Part shown: one piece after another, positions 7,232 through 15,572 of the stretch
Layout: every line of letters begins with the position of its first letter
How positions within the stretch are numbered: position 1 is the first letter of the stretch
Source of the DNA: Arthrobacter glacialis
GTDB taxonomy: Bacteria > Actinomycetota > Actinomycetes > Actinomycetales > Micrococcaceae
Assembly: GCF_002909445.1 (NCBI RefSeq)
Contig: NZ_PPXC01000013.1
Span: 58,244-122,243 of the forward strand
DNA: 64,000 bases
Reading direction: 5' to 3'
Program-made: the position numbers and the translations under genes
Notes under the pieces: model-generated
Told to the model about the DNA's origin: nothing
Seen by the model: the letters and a program-made list of their open reading frames with translations, nothing else
Databases searched by the model: none

Positions 7232-9895
7232 GTGAAAGTATTGGAGCAGTCCCAGGACAGGCTCCGGAAACGGGAATCCGGGCTTCGGCCCGCGTGGTTG
7301 CAGGCGTGGATTCACGCCCCGGTGACGACGATTTTCCTGGTGCTCTTGTGGGTTCCGGGGCTGCTGACAGGCACGATTCTGACCGGACTGCACGGGACGC
7401 TGCGTTCTGCGGCAGTTGTCACCGCATCATCCCTACCTGGGCAATGGTGGGTGGTCGCCACCGGCGCGTTCTGGGAGCGTGGACTGAGCGGATATCTGAT
7501 CGGGACCGTCCTGTTGCTCATAGTGGGTATTCCGGCAGAGCGTCGGTTGGGTAGCATCCGCTTTGCCGTTGCCGGCCTCACCGCCCAGGCGACCGGAATT
7601 GTTGCCGTGATCGGTATTGTCCATGTGGGACGGACTTTGATGGGCAGTTGGTCTGTGGAACTCTTGTCCCATTCTTACCTTGGACCGTCGGCATTGGTGT
7701 GCGGTGCTGCCTTGGCCGCGACTGCGACTTTGGGCACGCTGTGGCGGCGCCGGATTCGGCTCGTGGTCTTCGCACTGTTGATTCTGCTGGCCCTCTACAG
7801 TGGTTCTTTCCCGGACCTGATCAGACTCGCTGCCGCCACCGCCGGGGCCTTCCTGGGACCCCTGTTATTTGGTCGAGCCCCTCGAATTGGTGTCCCGGTC
7901 ACCTCCCGTCGGGAAGCCAGGGTCCTGGTCGCCCTCATCGTGGCTGCCTCCGCAATTGGGCCAGTTCTAGCTGGTCTGCTGCCCCACGCCGTCGGCCCCT
8001 TGGCCGTGCTCCGATATCTTTTCACCAACATCCAAGCTGTTGATCCACAAACCCTGCAAGCACTGTGTACCGACCCCACCCAAGCCGGGGACTGCGCTGC
8101 AGCCCAGATGCAGCTGCGCGCCGGTGCCGGCGGCATTTTCATGTCAATCTTGCCTTCGGTGTTACTGCTTGTGGCCGCTGACGGGCTGCGCCGTGGCCGG
8201 CGCTTCGCCTGGTACGCAGCCCTGATAATCCAAAGTGCCCTAGCAATACTCGCGGGCAGCTACATTGCTGCAGTACTGATGCCTGCCGGGCCAAACAATT
8301 CCCCGAACGAAGGCTTGGGCGCCATTGATGTCACCACCTTCGGGCACCCATTGAGCCTCATCCTTCCCCTTCTGTTGCCGATACTACTGCTGGTTCTGCT
8401 TCTGGCGACTCGGGGACTGTTTCACGTCAGCGCACCACCGAAAACCTATCGCCATCTCACCCAAGCGGTGCTTGCCACCGCAGCAATCCTCTCCACTATT
8501 TACGTGACGGTGGGTCTGCTCCTGGCACCGGGCTTCACACCCGTTCCGGGTCTCCCGGCGCTGCTGGCCGACCTGCCGGACCGGTTTCTCCCGTTGGGCT
8601 ACGCGCTGGATCTTTCCCCGGCGTTCTTCCCCCACAGTGGTGCCGCCGTCGTCCTCTATGAAGGCATCGGCATCATCTTTTGGACCATCACCGCAGTTCT
8701 GATCCTGAGATCCTTTTTGCGGCCAGCCCACAACATCCATGGCGCCGATTCGGACCGTGCCCGAAACCTCCTCAAGGCTACCCAGAGCTCATCACTGTCG
8801 TGGATGACACTGTGGAACGGGAACAGCTACTGGTTCTCCAGCTCCGGCAACAGCTTCATCGCCTACCGGGTCCTCTCGGGCATCGCACTGACCCTGGGGC
8901 CACCCGTGGGACCATCTGCGGAACTACGCACCACGATCGATGAGTTCACTCACCACGCGGCGGACAAAGGCTGGACCCCCTGCTTCTACTCCGTGCCCAC
9001 GGACACCAAGGAGGCCACCACTGACCTCGGATGGGGATCGGTACAGGTAGCCCAAGAAACCATCCTGGACCTGCCGGGCCTCTCCTTCACTGGCAAGAAG
9101 TTCCAAGACATTCGCACGGCACTAAACAAGGCCGCCAAGGAAGGCATCCACACCCACTGGGTGTCCTACCCTGACGTGCCCTTGGCCATTGCAGACCAAA
9201 TCCACGCTATCTCCGAAGAATGGGTCGCCGATCAAAAGATGCCGGAAATGGGCTTCACCCTCGGTGGCATTGAGGAGATCAACGACCCCGAAGTACGCTG
9301 TCTGATGGCCATCGACGACCAGCACACCGTCCACGCCATCACTTCCTGGCTGCCCGTCTACCGAGATGGAGCCGTCATCGGCTGGACCTTGGACTTCATG
9401 CGCCGCCGCAACACCGGCTTCCGTGCCAGCATCGAATTCCTCATCGCCTCAGCCGCACTGACCTTCAAAGACGAAGGCTACGAATTCATCAGCCTTTCAG
9501 GTGCACCCCTGGCCCGCATCGAGTTCCATAGCGTAGAGGGCGCATCAAGTATCCCTGACCAGCGACTGGCCGGACTGGACCGCCTACTCGAACGGCTAGG
9601 TACCCTCCTTGAACCTGTCTACGGATTCACGTCTCTGTTGCTGTTCAAATCAAAATTCCGGCCACGCTATGAGCCCCTCTACATGGTCTACCCCGACGCC
9701 GCTGCGCTGCCCAGCATCGCAAACGCCATCGGCCGCGCCTACCTGCCCAACGTTTCCCTCCTTCAAAGCCTCAGCCTTGCCGGGAAGATCATCCGCCGCC
9801 CCACCAAAGGAAAAAGCAAAGGAACCAGCACCCAGCCCAGCCCCCGCTCATATCCTGCCAACCCCATTAAGCGCTTGCAAGAGTCTGAGCGATGA
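7232..9895 (+). CDS. mprF: MprF-like phosphatidylglycerol aminoacyltransferase
   Basis: This is an 887-residue protein. The first ~500 residues hold a dozen or so membrane helices. The C-terminal ~370 residues form the cytosolic DUF2156 aminoacyl-transferase domain, with GNSYWFSSSGNSFIAYRV, LPGLSFTGKKFQDIRTALNK and GWTLDFMRRR matching the family core. Such enzymes transfer lysine or alanine from tRNA to phosphatidylglycerol, lowering surface negative charge. The N-terminal part with SYLGPSALVCG resembles a rhomboid-like bundle rather than the Staphylococcus flippase, as in some actinobacterial members (recollection, not checked). The start is GTG with GAGGG upstream. Amino acid specificity cannot be told. 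Confidence 0.8.
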   Translation: MKVLEQSQDRLRKRESGLRPAWLQAWIHAPVTTIFLVLLWVPGLLTGTILTGLHGTLRSAAVVTASSLPGQWWVVATGAFWERGLSGYLIGTVLLLIVGIPAERRLGSIRFAVAGLTAQATGIVAVIGIVHVGRTLMGSWSVELLSHSYLGPSALVCGAALAATATLGTLWRRRIRLVVFALLILLALYSGSFPDLIRLAAATAGAFLGPLLFGRAPRIGVPVTSRREARVLVALIVAASAIGPVLAGLLPHAVGPLAVLRYLFTNIQAVDPQTLQALCTDPTQAGDCAAAQMQLRAGAGGIFMSILPSVLLLVAADGLRRGRRFAWYAALIIQSALAILAGSYIAAVLMPAGPNNSPNEGLGAIDVTTFGHPLSLILPLLLPILLLVLLLATRGLFHVSAPPKTYRHLTQAVLATAAILSTIYVTVGLLLAPGFTPVPGLPALLADLPDRFLPLGYALDLSPAFFPHSGAAVVLYEGIGIIFWTITAVLILRSFLRPAHNIHGADSDRARNLLKATQSSSLSWMTLWNGNSYWFSSSGNSFIAYRVLSGIALTLGPPVGPSAELRTTIDEFTHHAADKGWTPCFYSVPTDTKEATTDLGWGSVQVAQETILDLPGLSFTGKKFQDIRTALNKAAKEGIHTHWVSYPDVPLAIADQIHAISEEWVADQKMPEMGFTLGGIEEINDPEVRCLMAIDDQHTVHAITSWLPVYRDGAVIGWTLDFMRRRNTGFRASIEFLIASAALTFKDEGYEFISLSGAPLARIEFHSVEGASSIPDQRLAGLDRLLERLGTLLEPVYGFTSLLLFKSKFRPRYEPLYMVYPDAAALPSIANAIGRAYLPNVSLLQSLSLAGKIIRRPTKGKSKGTSTQPSPRSYPANPIKRLQESER

Positions 9896-10085
9896 AACCC
9901 CTCAATGGCACAACGGTGATTGCCCGGACGGAGAGCCGGTGGTCCGTTCACGATCAATTCATAGAAGACCGGGGTAAACCTCGCTACTGCCCAGAACCTT
10001 ACTCATCGTCGCTGGCTCCTTCGTCCGGACCATCAACCAGTTGGCTAGTCCAAGGCAAGGCGAGTGGTTCACTGAGGCTGCGGCC

Positions 10086-11582
10086 ATGAAACGCGGGAAG
10101 AAAAACTGGAGTCCCGTTGCCGCGACGCTGGCCAAGGCTATGAGAACCTACACAACCATCATTGTCTTGATGCTGGCACTGAGCAGTGCTAACGCTGACG
10201 CCCTCCTCCGGCACCTGACCGTGGAGAGACAAATAACGGCCCTCTACAACTCCGACCTCGCCCATCCGGTGTTGGCACGCACCACATCCGCCACGGCATG
10301 CGTTGATACGGCAGACACTTTCAGCTGCCACCAGTCATTTTCCGGAGGTGACATCTACTGGACGCAAAAGACCGGTGCAACCTACGTGACGAACGGGCCT
10401 CTGCGCACTCACTGGTTATCCACCGGCGGCCCCACAGGCCCGTTCGGACCCCCTTCAGGAAACCCCACGCCCTTGCCAGGTAAGGGAAGCACTCAGAACT
10501 TCACCACGGGCTCACTTGTCTACTCTCCCTCGACAGGAACCCACGAGACATTGGGAGCCATCCGCACCACGTGGGTGAACTCCGGCTCAGAGGGCGGACC
10601 TCTTGGATTTCCGATAAGCGACGAATCCACCATCGGCCAAGGTCAAGCCCAAAACTTCCAAAACGGCACCATCTACTGGTCACCTTCGACAGGCGCTCAC
10701 ATAACCATCAATGGCGAGATTGAAAGCAGATATGTTGCTTTAGGGGGACCATCGGGGCAGCTGGGCTTCCCGGTAGGAGAGAAGATCGCCGCAGGTACCG
10801 GTTGGGCACAGCGCTTCGCCACCGGCTACCTAGTCACGGGCCCTACCGCCGGTGCAAAAATCGTCAACTTGGAGACTTTCCACGGCTGGGGCGCGAATCG
10901 GGAACGCTTGGGCTGGCCAGTCAAGGATTCCTGGGCCGATGGCCGAGGTGTTCATACGGCGTTTCAAAGAATCGAAACGATCTGGGACCCCCAGACAAAA
11001 GCACTCTACTCCGCCACCACAGTCAATAAAGCTACCGCGATCATCATCGGTGACTCCCAACTAGCGGGGGACTCCTGGACTGAGCAAGGAGCCCGTGCCG
11101 CAGGGTTCCCCAAGAAAGTCGAGTTGGGCTTTGGCGGCTGGGGATACACCCGCACCACCCCATCCACTGGGGGAACACCAGATGACGTGCTCAGCTCCCT
11201 GCGCATACTCCTACCCCAAGGGAACCCCGGAGCCATTTTCATTACCCTGGGTGGCAATGACGCAACCGCCAATGCCAGCGACCATGACATCATCACCCAC
11301 GCCACCAAAACATGGGCCGAACTGCATCGCCTCTACCCGAAGACCCCAATAATCGTCAACGGCGTCATGTCCACGAACGCTCCCGGCCACACGAACAGGC
11401 GACACGTCGACCAGCTGATCATCCAGGCCGCCAAATCACAAGGCTATATCCCAGTCAGTGTCGCTGGCATGGCCACTACCGCCAGCAACAACTACAAAGA
11501 TAACGTCCACCTCAACCAAACAGGACACAACCTCGTAGCCATCACGTACACCGCAGCCCTACTCAAAGCCATCGGAAAGTAG
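10086..11582 (+). CDS. Secreted LGFP-repeat protein with SGNH hydrolase domain
   Basis: This protein of about 498 residues has an N-terminal hydrophobic signal or anchor (TIIVLMLALSSANA) and then three to four LGFP-type repeats (GPFGPPSG, GPLGFPISD, GQLGFPVGE, ERLGWPVKD), which in Corynebacteriales attach proteins to the wall. A C-terminal SGNH/GDSL esterase domain follows: block I IIIGDSQLAG, block III LGGND, block V DNVHLNQTGH. The likely role is deacylation or remodelling of surface polymers. I chose the ATG at 10086 over an upstream TTG at 10041 because a signal sequence follows more naturally. It is 190 bases after mprF on the same strand. Confidence 0.8.
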   Translation: MKRGKKNWSPVAATLAKAMRTYTTIIVLMLALSSANADALLRHLTVERQITALYNSDLAHPVLARTTSATACVDTADTFSCHQSFSGGDIYWTQKTGATYVTNGPLRTHWLSTGGPTGPFGPPSGNPTPLPGKGSTQNFTTGSLVYSPSTGTHETLGAIRTTWVNSGSEGGPLGFPISDESTIGQGQAQNFQNGTIYWSPSTGAHITINGEIESRYVALGGPSGQLGFPVGEKIAAGTGWAQRFATGYLVTGPTAGAKIVNLETFHGWGANRERLGWPVKDSWADGRGVHTAFQRIETIWDPQTKALYSATTVNKATAIIIGDSQLAGDSWTEQGARAAGFPKKVELGFGGWGYTRTTPSTGGTPDDVLSSLRILLPQGNPGAIFITLGGNDATANASDHDIITHATKTWAELHRLYPKTPIIVNGVMSTNAPGHTNRRHVDQLIIQAAKSQGYIPVSVAGMATTASNNYKDNVHLNQTGHNLVAITYTAALLKAIGK

Positions 11583-11857
11583 TCTGTCAGCTCCGCCCGT
11601 GCACGGGCGAACCACTCTTAGCAGCTACGAGTGAAGAGATTCATAAATGAAGCTACAAAAGGAGCACCGAACGCCGCGTTGTATCTACCGCGATAATGCC
11701 TACTCGTCGGGCTACTACGTATCGTCCACACATGTTCCACATTCTGCCCCGTTATGTCCTATCTGGTACCCCTCCTCCTTCGCTGTGCAGCGCTCTTGGG
11801 CATGGGCTCATTCTGTCGTGGCACTTGAGGGCAGATAGTTCTGCCTACGATCGTGGC
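11583..11857. other. Intergenic region without convincing gene
   Basis: Short open frames are present on the plus strand, but none has a ribosome-binding site or recognisable sequence before the small gene at 11858. I see no repeat or terminator of note. Confidence 0.4.
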
Positions 11858-12004
11858 ATGAAGCTAGTGGGAGTAGTCGAGAAGGACGCTGAAATCAGTG
11901 AGGTGTCGGCCAACGCTGACACCTACCCTAAAGCAAAGATAATGGTAGAAGCATTGGTACCGGAGGGATGGAGATTGGTCTCACTGAGGCGTGAAACTTC
12001 CTGA
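11858..12004 (+). CDS. Small hypothetical protein, 48 residues
   Basis: The ATG at 11858 opens a 48-residue frame beginning MKLVGVVEKDAEISEVSANA and containing ALVPEGWRLVSLRRE. The balanced amphipathic composition and the PEGW-L-S pattern resemble a class of short conserved actinobacterial proteins of unknown function that I recall but cannot name. No good ribosome-binding site is visible, so this is tentative. A strong dyad follows 9 bases after the stop. Confidence 0.4.
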   Translation: MKLVGVVEKDAEISEVSANADTYPKAKIMVEALVPEGWRLVSLRRETS

Positions 12005-12012
12005 ATTCAGTC

Positions 12013-12050
12013 GGCCTTTTCTTCCCACCAGCTGGTGGGGAGAAAAGGCC
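12013..12050. terminator. Long near-perfect dyad, possible bidirectional terminator
   Basis: GGCCTTTTCTTCCCACCA and its near-exact complement meet at a central CAGCTG, giving a 38-base hairpin just after the small gene. It lacks a clear T-run on either side, so it could instead be a protein-binding palindrome. Confidence 0.45.
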
Positions 12051-12098
12051 CAAAATCAATGAGACAGCCGCCCGTGTGGTGGTATAGCATTGAGAAAC

Positions 12099-12159
12099 AA
12101 GGCACCCGGTATGGCTAGTGTTGATCTGACAATCTCACTCTCCTCCTACCGGGTGCCTT
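12099..12159 (+). terminator. Stem-loop terminator with operator copy in its loop
   Basis: AAGGCACCCGGTA (12099-12111) pairs perfectly with TACCGGGTGCCTT (12147-12159), followed by TTCTT. The 35-base loop contains GTTGATCTGACAAT (12120-12133), nearly identical to the recurring accessory-block palindrome, which is unexpected inside a terminator. Confidence 0.5.
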
Positions 12160-12228
12160 TCTTCATGCCCAAAAACAGGTGGCCAAAACGGGCTCGGTTA
12201 TACCTCTGGGCGGCTCCCACCAATGGGG

Positions 12229-12275
12229 TTGACAGTCAGCCCATCGAACACTAAATTAGTTGTTGTCAGATCAAC
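12229..12275 (+). promoter_or_regulatory. Promoter with overlapping GTTGTCAGATCAAC operator (copy A)
   Basis: TTGACA at 12229, a 17-base spacer and TAAATT at 12252 form a near-consensus promoter. The palindrome GTTG-TCAGAT-CAAC (12262-12275) lies right over the expected start site, a repressor position, 22 bases before the downstream ATG. Confidence 0.65.
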
Positions 12276-12296
12276 ATATTTAGTTAGGTGAGTTTC

Positions 12297-13220
12297 ATGA
12301 TTTCCATAAGTCATTCCGCAGAACACGGAACCCTCATTGACGGCACCTCAAAAGGCGACGGTAGCCCTGAAATCCTGAAAGCAAACGGGTTTCGCTGGTC
12401 AAGGAACCTAGGATCCTGGTACCTGCCCCGTTCACGTGATCAGAGGCCGAAGATGGCCGTCATCGACCGCACGCGCGAGCATCTCAGAAACTCTGGCCAC
12501 CCTGTTGAGAGGGCTCTCGACACAACACTCCGCCCGGAGGCTGAAGTGGAAGCGGATCGATCCATCAGGGATACCGCCCGGGCAGCGCGCCGCGAGGTAA
12601 AGGCGGCTCGATTGAATACCCTCGCCACTGCCCAGCAGGCCAAGGCCACCGACTATGACCGCCAGCTGCCGCCCATGGGACAGCCCATTTTGGTGGGTCA
12701 TCATTCCGAGGCGAGGCATCGCAAAACCCTGGACCGTGCCCGCACTTGGACGCTTCGCACCATGGAGACCGAGCGGGCAGCCAAGGAAATGGCCGATTCC
12801 GCAATTGTTGCCGCCACAGCAACCACCCACCGCCACAATCCCGTAACGGTCGGAAATCGCATCAAGACGATGCAGACTGAGCTGCGCGCCCTGAACTCCC
12901 AGCTTGTAGCCACCACGACCATCTACAAGGACAAGGGCTGGGCTGCCAGCCGCGCGACCGACCTGACTGAGCAGATCGCAGCTCATGAAGACAAGCTTGC
13001 CTACTGGACAGGCATCCGCGCCGAGCAGATCAACGCCGGCCAGGTTGTGGACTACTCCAAGGACAACATTTCCAAAGGGGATCTGATCCACTACCTCGGG
13101 GACTGGTACCCCGTAGTGCGGGTGAACGCAAAGTCTGTCTCTATCCGCCAGCGGCCCGACCGCACCTGGACGCAGACGGTGGAGTATCACAAGCTGACCG
13201 GACACAAACCCCAGGCCTAA
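12297..13220 (+). CDS. DUF3560-type plasmid protein
   Basis: This 307-residue cytoplasmic protein has N-terminal ILKANGFRWSRNLGSWYLPRSRD and the central block PMGQPILVGHHSEARHRKTLDR. These are hallmarks I associate with the DUF3560 family found on actinobacterial plasmids and proteobacterial mobile elements. The middle is helical and charged, possibly coiled coil. The C-terminus (KGDLIHYLGDWYPVVRVNAKSVSI) looks like a small beta-barrel. The ATG at 12297 is used because AGGTGA precedes it. It is the first gene after operator copy A. Its function is unknown, but a DNA-metabolism or anti-restriction role is sometimes assumed for neighbours of this family. Confidence 0.65.
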   Translation: MISISHSAEHGTLIDGTSKGDGSPEILKANGFRWSRNLGSWYLPRSRDQRPKMAVIDRTREHLRNSGHPVERALDTTLRPEAEVEADRSIRDTARAARREVKAARLNTLATAQQAKATDYDRQLPPMGQPILVGHHSEARHRKTLDRARTWTLRTMETERAAKEMADSAIVAATATTHRHNPVTVGNRIKTMQTELRALNSQLVATTTIYKDKGWAASRATDLTEQIAAHEDKLAYWTGIRAEQINAGQVVDYSKDNISKGDLIHYLGDWYPVVRVNAKSVSIRQRPDRTWTQTVEYHKLTGHKPQA

Positions 13221-13258
13221 CCCCAATTGGCGCCACGTCGCGAGAAAGGAGGAATCCC

Positions 13259-13558
13259 GTGAAGTACACAGTGACCTGGTCAGAGCACGCTACTTACAAG
13301 ACAGAAGTCACCGTCACCAACGCGGATATTGCCGCCTGGGCCAACGAAACGGGCATCCTCCGCAGTCTCGAGCACGCGCAGGATCCGTCGCACAAGATCT
13401 CCGCGGACGACATCACCAAAATGCAGGGGGCAACCCCCGCCTTTCACAGAGCAATCATTGCGCTCTACACCAACAAAACCACGCTCCTGAGGCCCTCAGA
13501 CTCTTCCATCGTCACCGCCACCGGCCAACGCATCAGTGAGATCACAAGCGGCCGCTGA
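13259..13558 (+). CDS. Hypothetical protein, 99 residues
   Basis: A GTG start with the strong site AAAGGAGGA eight bases upstream supports this as a real gene. The protein is soluble with no motif I recognise. It begins MKYTVTWSEHATYKTEVTV, a beta-rich opening, followed by helices. It lies 38 bases after the DUF3560 gene on the same strand and is probably in the same transcript. Confidence 0.6.
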   Translation: MKYTVTWSEHATYKTEVTVTNADIAAWANETGILRSLEHAQDPSHKISADDITKMQGATPAFHRAIIALYTNKTTLLRPSDSSIVTATGQRISEITSGR

Positions 13559-13596
13559 GCCCCACGGTCCAACCTCAATCTGGCGCCCCAACCCCA

Positions 13597-13643
13597 TTGA
13601 CGATGGGTCTCGCAGGAGTTATATTAGTTGTTGTCGGATCAAC
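13597..13643 (+). promoter_or_regulatory. Promoter with overlapping operator (copy B)
   Basis: TTGACG at 13597, a 17-base spacer and TATATT at 13620 are followed at once by GTTGTCGGATCAAC (13630-13643). Both spacing and operator position match copy A. Confidence 0.65.
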
Positions 13644-13666
13644 ACATTTATATATTGGAGAGCACC

Positions 13667-13912
13667 ATGACAACCTTGTTGCGCCGAAGAATTGCCATCC
13701 TCATTGCCATCACATCGACTGTCCTGGCCTACGCCATCGGTTTCTCCACGCCGGTTCTCAACGGAGTCACCCTCTTGGCTCTCATGGTGCTTGCTGCCGG
13801 CACTTACGCCGCACATCGGATCCAGCGCTCCATGCCAGCAAAAGAAGCTCACGTAGAACTAACCGGATCATCTGCAGCCATTGAGTCCTCGCACCATCGA
13901 CAAGCCGCCTGA
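13667..13912 (+). CDS. Small two-helix membrane protein
   Basis: This is an 81-residue protein: a basic N-terminus, two hydrophobic segments (IAILIAITSTVLAYAIGF and LNGVTLLALMVLAAGTYAA), then a hydrophilic tail. GGAG sits nine bases before the ATG. It is the first gene after promoter copy B and is followed 32 bases later by the double-HTH gene. Its function is unknown. Confidence 0.6.
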   Translation: MTTLLRRRIAILIAITSTVLAYAIGFSTPVLNGVTLLALMVLAAGTYAAHRIQRSMPAKEAHVELTGSSAAIESSHHRQAA

Positions 13913-13944
13913 CCGCCGTCAGCATTCATTGAAGGAGGCAGATC

Positions 13945-14388
13945 GTGCCAACCACCATCCCCAACAACAGCCCACAGCAACTACTTGAAGAGATCCACAA
14001 GGAGTTTCTAGGGGTCCTCGCCAAGGAGAGCACCCTTCGCGCCGAGAGAAATGAAGCTGTCCGTGCCGTTGTGGCTCAGGGCGCGTCAGTGACGCACCTG
14101 GCCAGGGCTGGCGGGATCTCCCGCGAGCTGCTTCATAGAATTCTGCGAGCAGCGCCCTCTGCGCAACCCGGAGCTCGTGGCGTCGCTGGTGACGGCGATG
14201 ACGTAACGGCCCTAGCCTCTATTCAGAAATCCTTGGACGCTGCTGTTTCCAAGCGGGCCGCCTTGGAGAAGCAAAGGGCCCTGGCTATCCGTAGGGCCGT
14301 CGATGGCACGGGTGTTACCCGGACCGAGATTGCCCGCTGGGCAGGGGTTAGTTCGGAGACTGTTCGCAAGGTGTGCTTGGGGCCCTAA
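13945..14388 (+). CDS. Double helix-turn-helix protein, candidate repressor
   Basis: This 147-residue protein is built from two similar halves. Each half has a long charged helix followed by a helix-turn-helix: VTHLARAGGISRELLHRIL in the first and RTEIARWAGVSSETVRKVC in the second. It looks like an internal duplication that could let a monomer or dimer bind an inverted repeat. The start is GTG with AAGGAGG upstream. Lying downstream of operator copy B, it is the best local candidate for the protein that binds GTTGTCAGATCAAC. This is inference only. It ends 4 bases into the convergent gene at 14385. Confidence 0.6.
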   Translation: MPTTIPNNSPQQLLEEIHKEFLGVLAKESTLRAERNEAVRAVVAQGASVTHLARAGGISRELLHRILRAAPSAQPGARGVAGDGDDVTALASIQKSLDAAVSKRAALEKQRALAIRRAVDGTGVTRTEIARWAGVSSETVRKVCLGP

Positions 14389-15137
14389 ACCGATGAGCTG
14401 ACGGTCTCATCATCTGAGGATGGCCTGTTGCTGACGAATTCCAGCAGGGCATGGCCTATGTAAGTTGTTTGTCGCAAGGTCGTCGCGTGTAGTTCAAACC
14501 CTAATCCGTAGTTTCCGATAACCAAGCCATAGCTATAGAGATCCTTCAGGACTGCTGCTGCCAGTGGCTCCCACTCAACGAGGTCTTTATAGATGACTTG
14601 TGTAAAGATCCACGTCAGGGTGTCCTCCTTCAACTGGTCTCCGTGGATCCGATGGAATTCATGGGGATTGTCAAAGAATTGAAGTGCCAGGAGGTGTTCT
14701 GATTCGCATCGACTGAGCACTTTCATAAGGAAACGGTCAACCACTTCTTCATTGCCCGACCAAGATCCCGAATTGCTAACCGCGTAGGCGACTGCGGTTC
14801 GCATCTCGGCTCTGTTGGTCTCAGCAACGATACGGATCCCCTGGGCTACCGCTGCGTGGAAGCGGCCGTCTTTAAAGATCTCTTCCCAGACAATGGTCCT
14901 ATTCGCCTTGAGCTCCATGATGGCCTCGGCCACCTCCCTAAACCATTTCTCCTGGCGGGCTTGTTCTGAAGCTGCAAATACTCCTGAAAAGACTGCCGCC
15001 ACAGATCCACCGACAAAGGGGATGGCAGAGAAAGCCGCCGTGGCAAAGATGTGCGCAATCGTCTCCCCTCGGTCCTGCTTGGGCATGGTGTCCAAAAGCG
15101 TGAGGTCAACTGGTTCTTCGGGGTTCACGGTGTTCAA
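14385..15137 (-). CDS. Hypothetical protein with glycine-rich hydrophobic segment
   Basis: This frame of about 250 residues is mostly soluble and helical. It has one hydrophobic glycine-rich stretch near residues 30-55 (FSAIPFVGGSVAAVFSGVFA). This pattern, a short helix-breaking hydrophobic segment near the N-terminus of an otherwise soluble protein, occurs in several abortive-infection and membrane-targeting effectors, but I recognise no family. The start is uncertain: TTG at 15137 has AGGA 13 bases upstream, and GTG at 15128 is possible. It stands alone on the minus strand and overlaps the double-HTH gene tail to tail. Confidence 0.55.
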   Translation of the reverse strand: MNTVNPEEPVDLTLLDTMPKQDRGETIAHIFATAAFSAIPFVGGSVAAVFSGVFAASEQARQEKWFREVAEAIMELKANRTIVWEEIFKDGRFHAAVAQGIRIVAETNRAEMRTAVAYAVSNSGSWSGNEEVVDRFLMKVLSRCESEHLLALQFFDNPHEFHRIHGDQLKEDTLTWIFTQVIYKDLVEWEPLAAAVLKDLYSYGLVIGNYGLGFELHATTLRQTTYIGHALLEFVSNRPSSDDETVSSSV

Positions 15138-15218
15138 AAGGATCCATCTTCCTACAGGGGAGGTCAGCGCGAGAGGCAGACTCGATTCCGGTTCGGGCAG
15201 CCTCGGGTTCCGCGAATG

Positions 15219-15572
15219 CTAGCCGACTTTCTTATTGGGGGATCCTTTGGGTCGCCCTGGGCTGCGGGTTGTTGTGCGCATTTTTTGGTAGGTGCGAATT
15301 TTTTGGGCTGACCATAGCCGGCCGTTTGTTTCCGGGTTGGGAAAATCTGGATCACGGAGCGCGTATTCACTCACGGATCGAGGGCCTACACCCAAGATCT
15401 TGGCTACGCCATCGCGGTTGATCAAGTCATTTACTGATCCTGCCGGCGCCCAGGGCTCCTCTTGGATGAAGGCATCGACGAGTCGCTTTACCGCGCTCTC
15501 ATTCACTGCCTCGCCTAGTTCGCGGGCAACCACGAATTCAAGGCTTTCTCGGATCGATTGTGCTGCACTCAC
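15219..15572 (-). CDS. Small HTH DNA-binding protein with basic tail
   Basis: This 117-residue protein has a central stretch (SVNDLINRDGVAKILGVGPRSVSEYALRDPDFPNP) that looks like an excisionase/MerR-type winged helix. The following RLWSAQKIRTYQ and the C-terminal RSPGRPKGSPNKK resemble an AT-hook (GRPKG). The GTG start overlaps the stop of the preceding gene (GTGA), so translation is probably coupled. It is the last gene of a three-gene unit led by the polymerase-like protein. Confidence 0.6.
   Translation of the reverse strand: MSAAQSIRESLEFVVARELGEAVNESAVKRLVDAFIQEEPWAPAGSVNDLINRDGVAKILGVGPRSVSEYALRDPDFPNPETNGRLWSAQKIRTYQKMRTTTRSPGRPKGSPNKKVG

Noticed and set aside
12432-13226. Long minus-strand open frame opposite the DUF3560 gene
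   Set aside because: It is the mirror of a plus-strand gene with clear start and domain. Its translation has no recognisable pattern and no ribosome-binding site.
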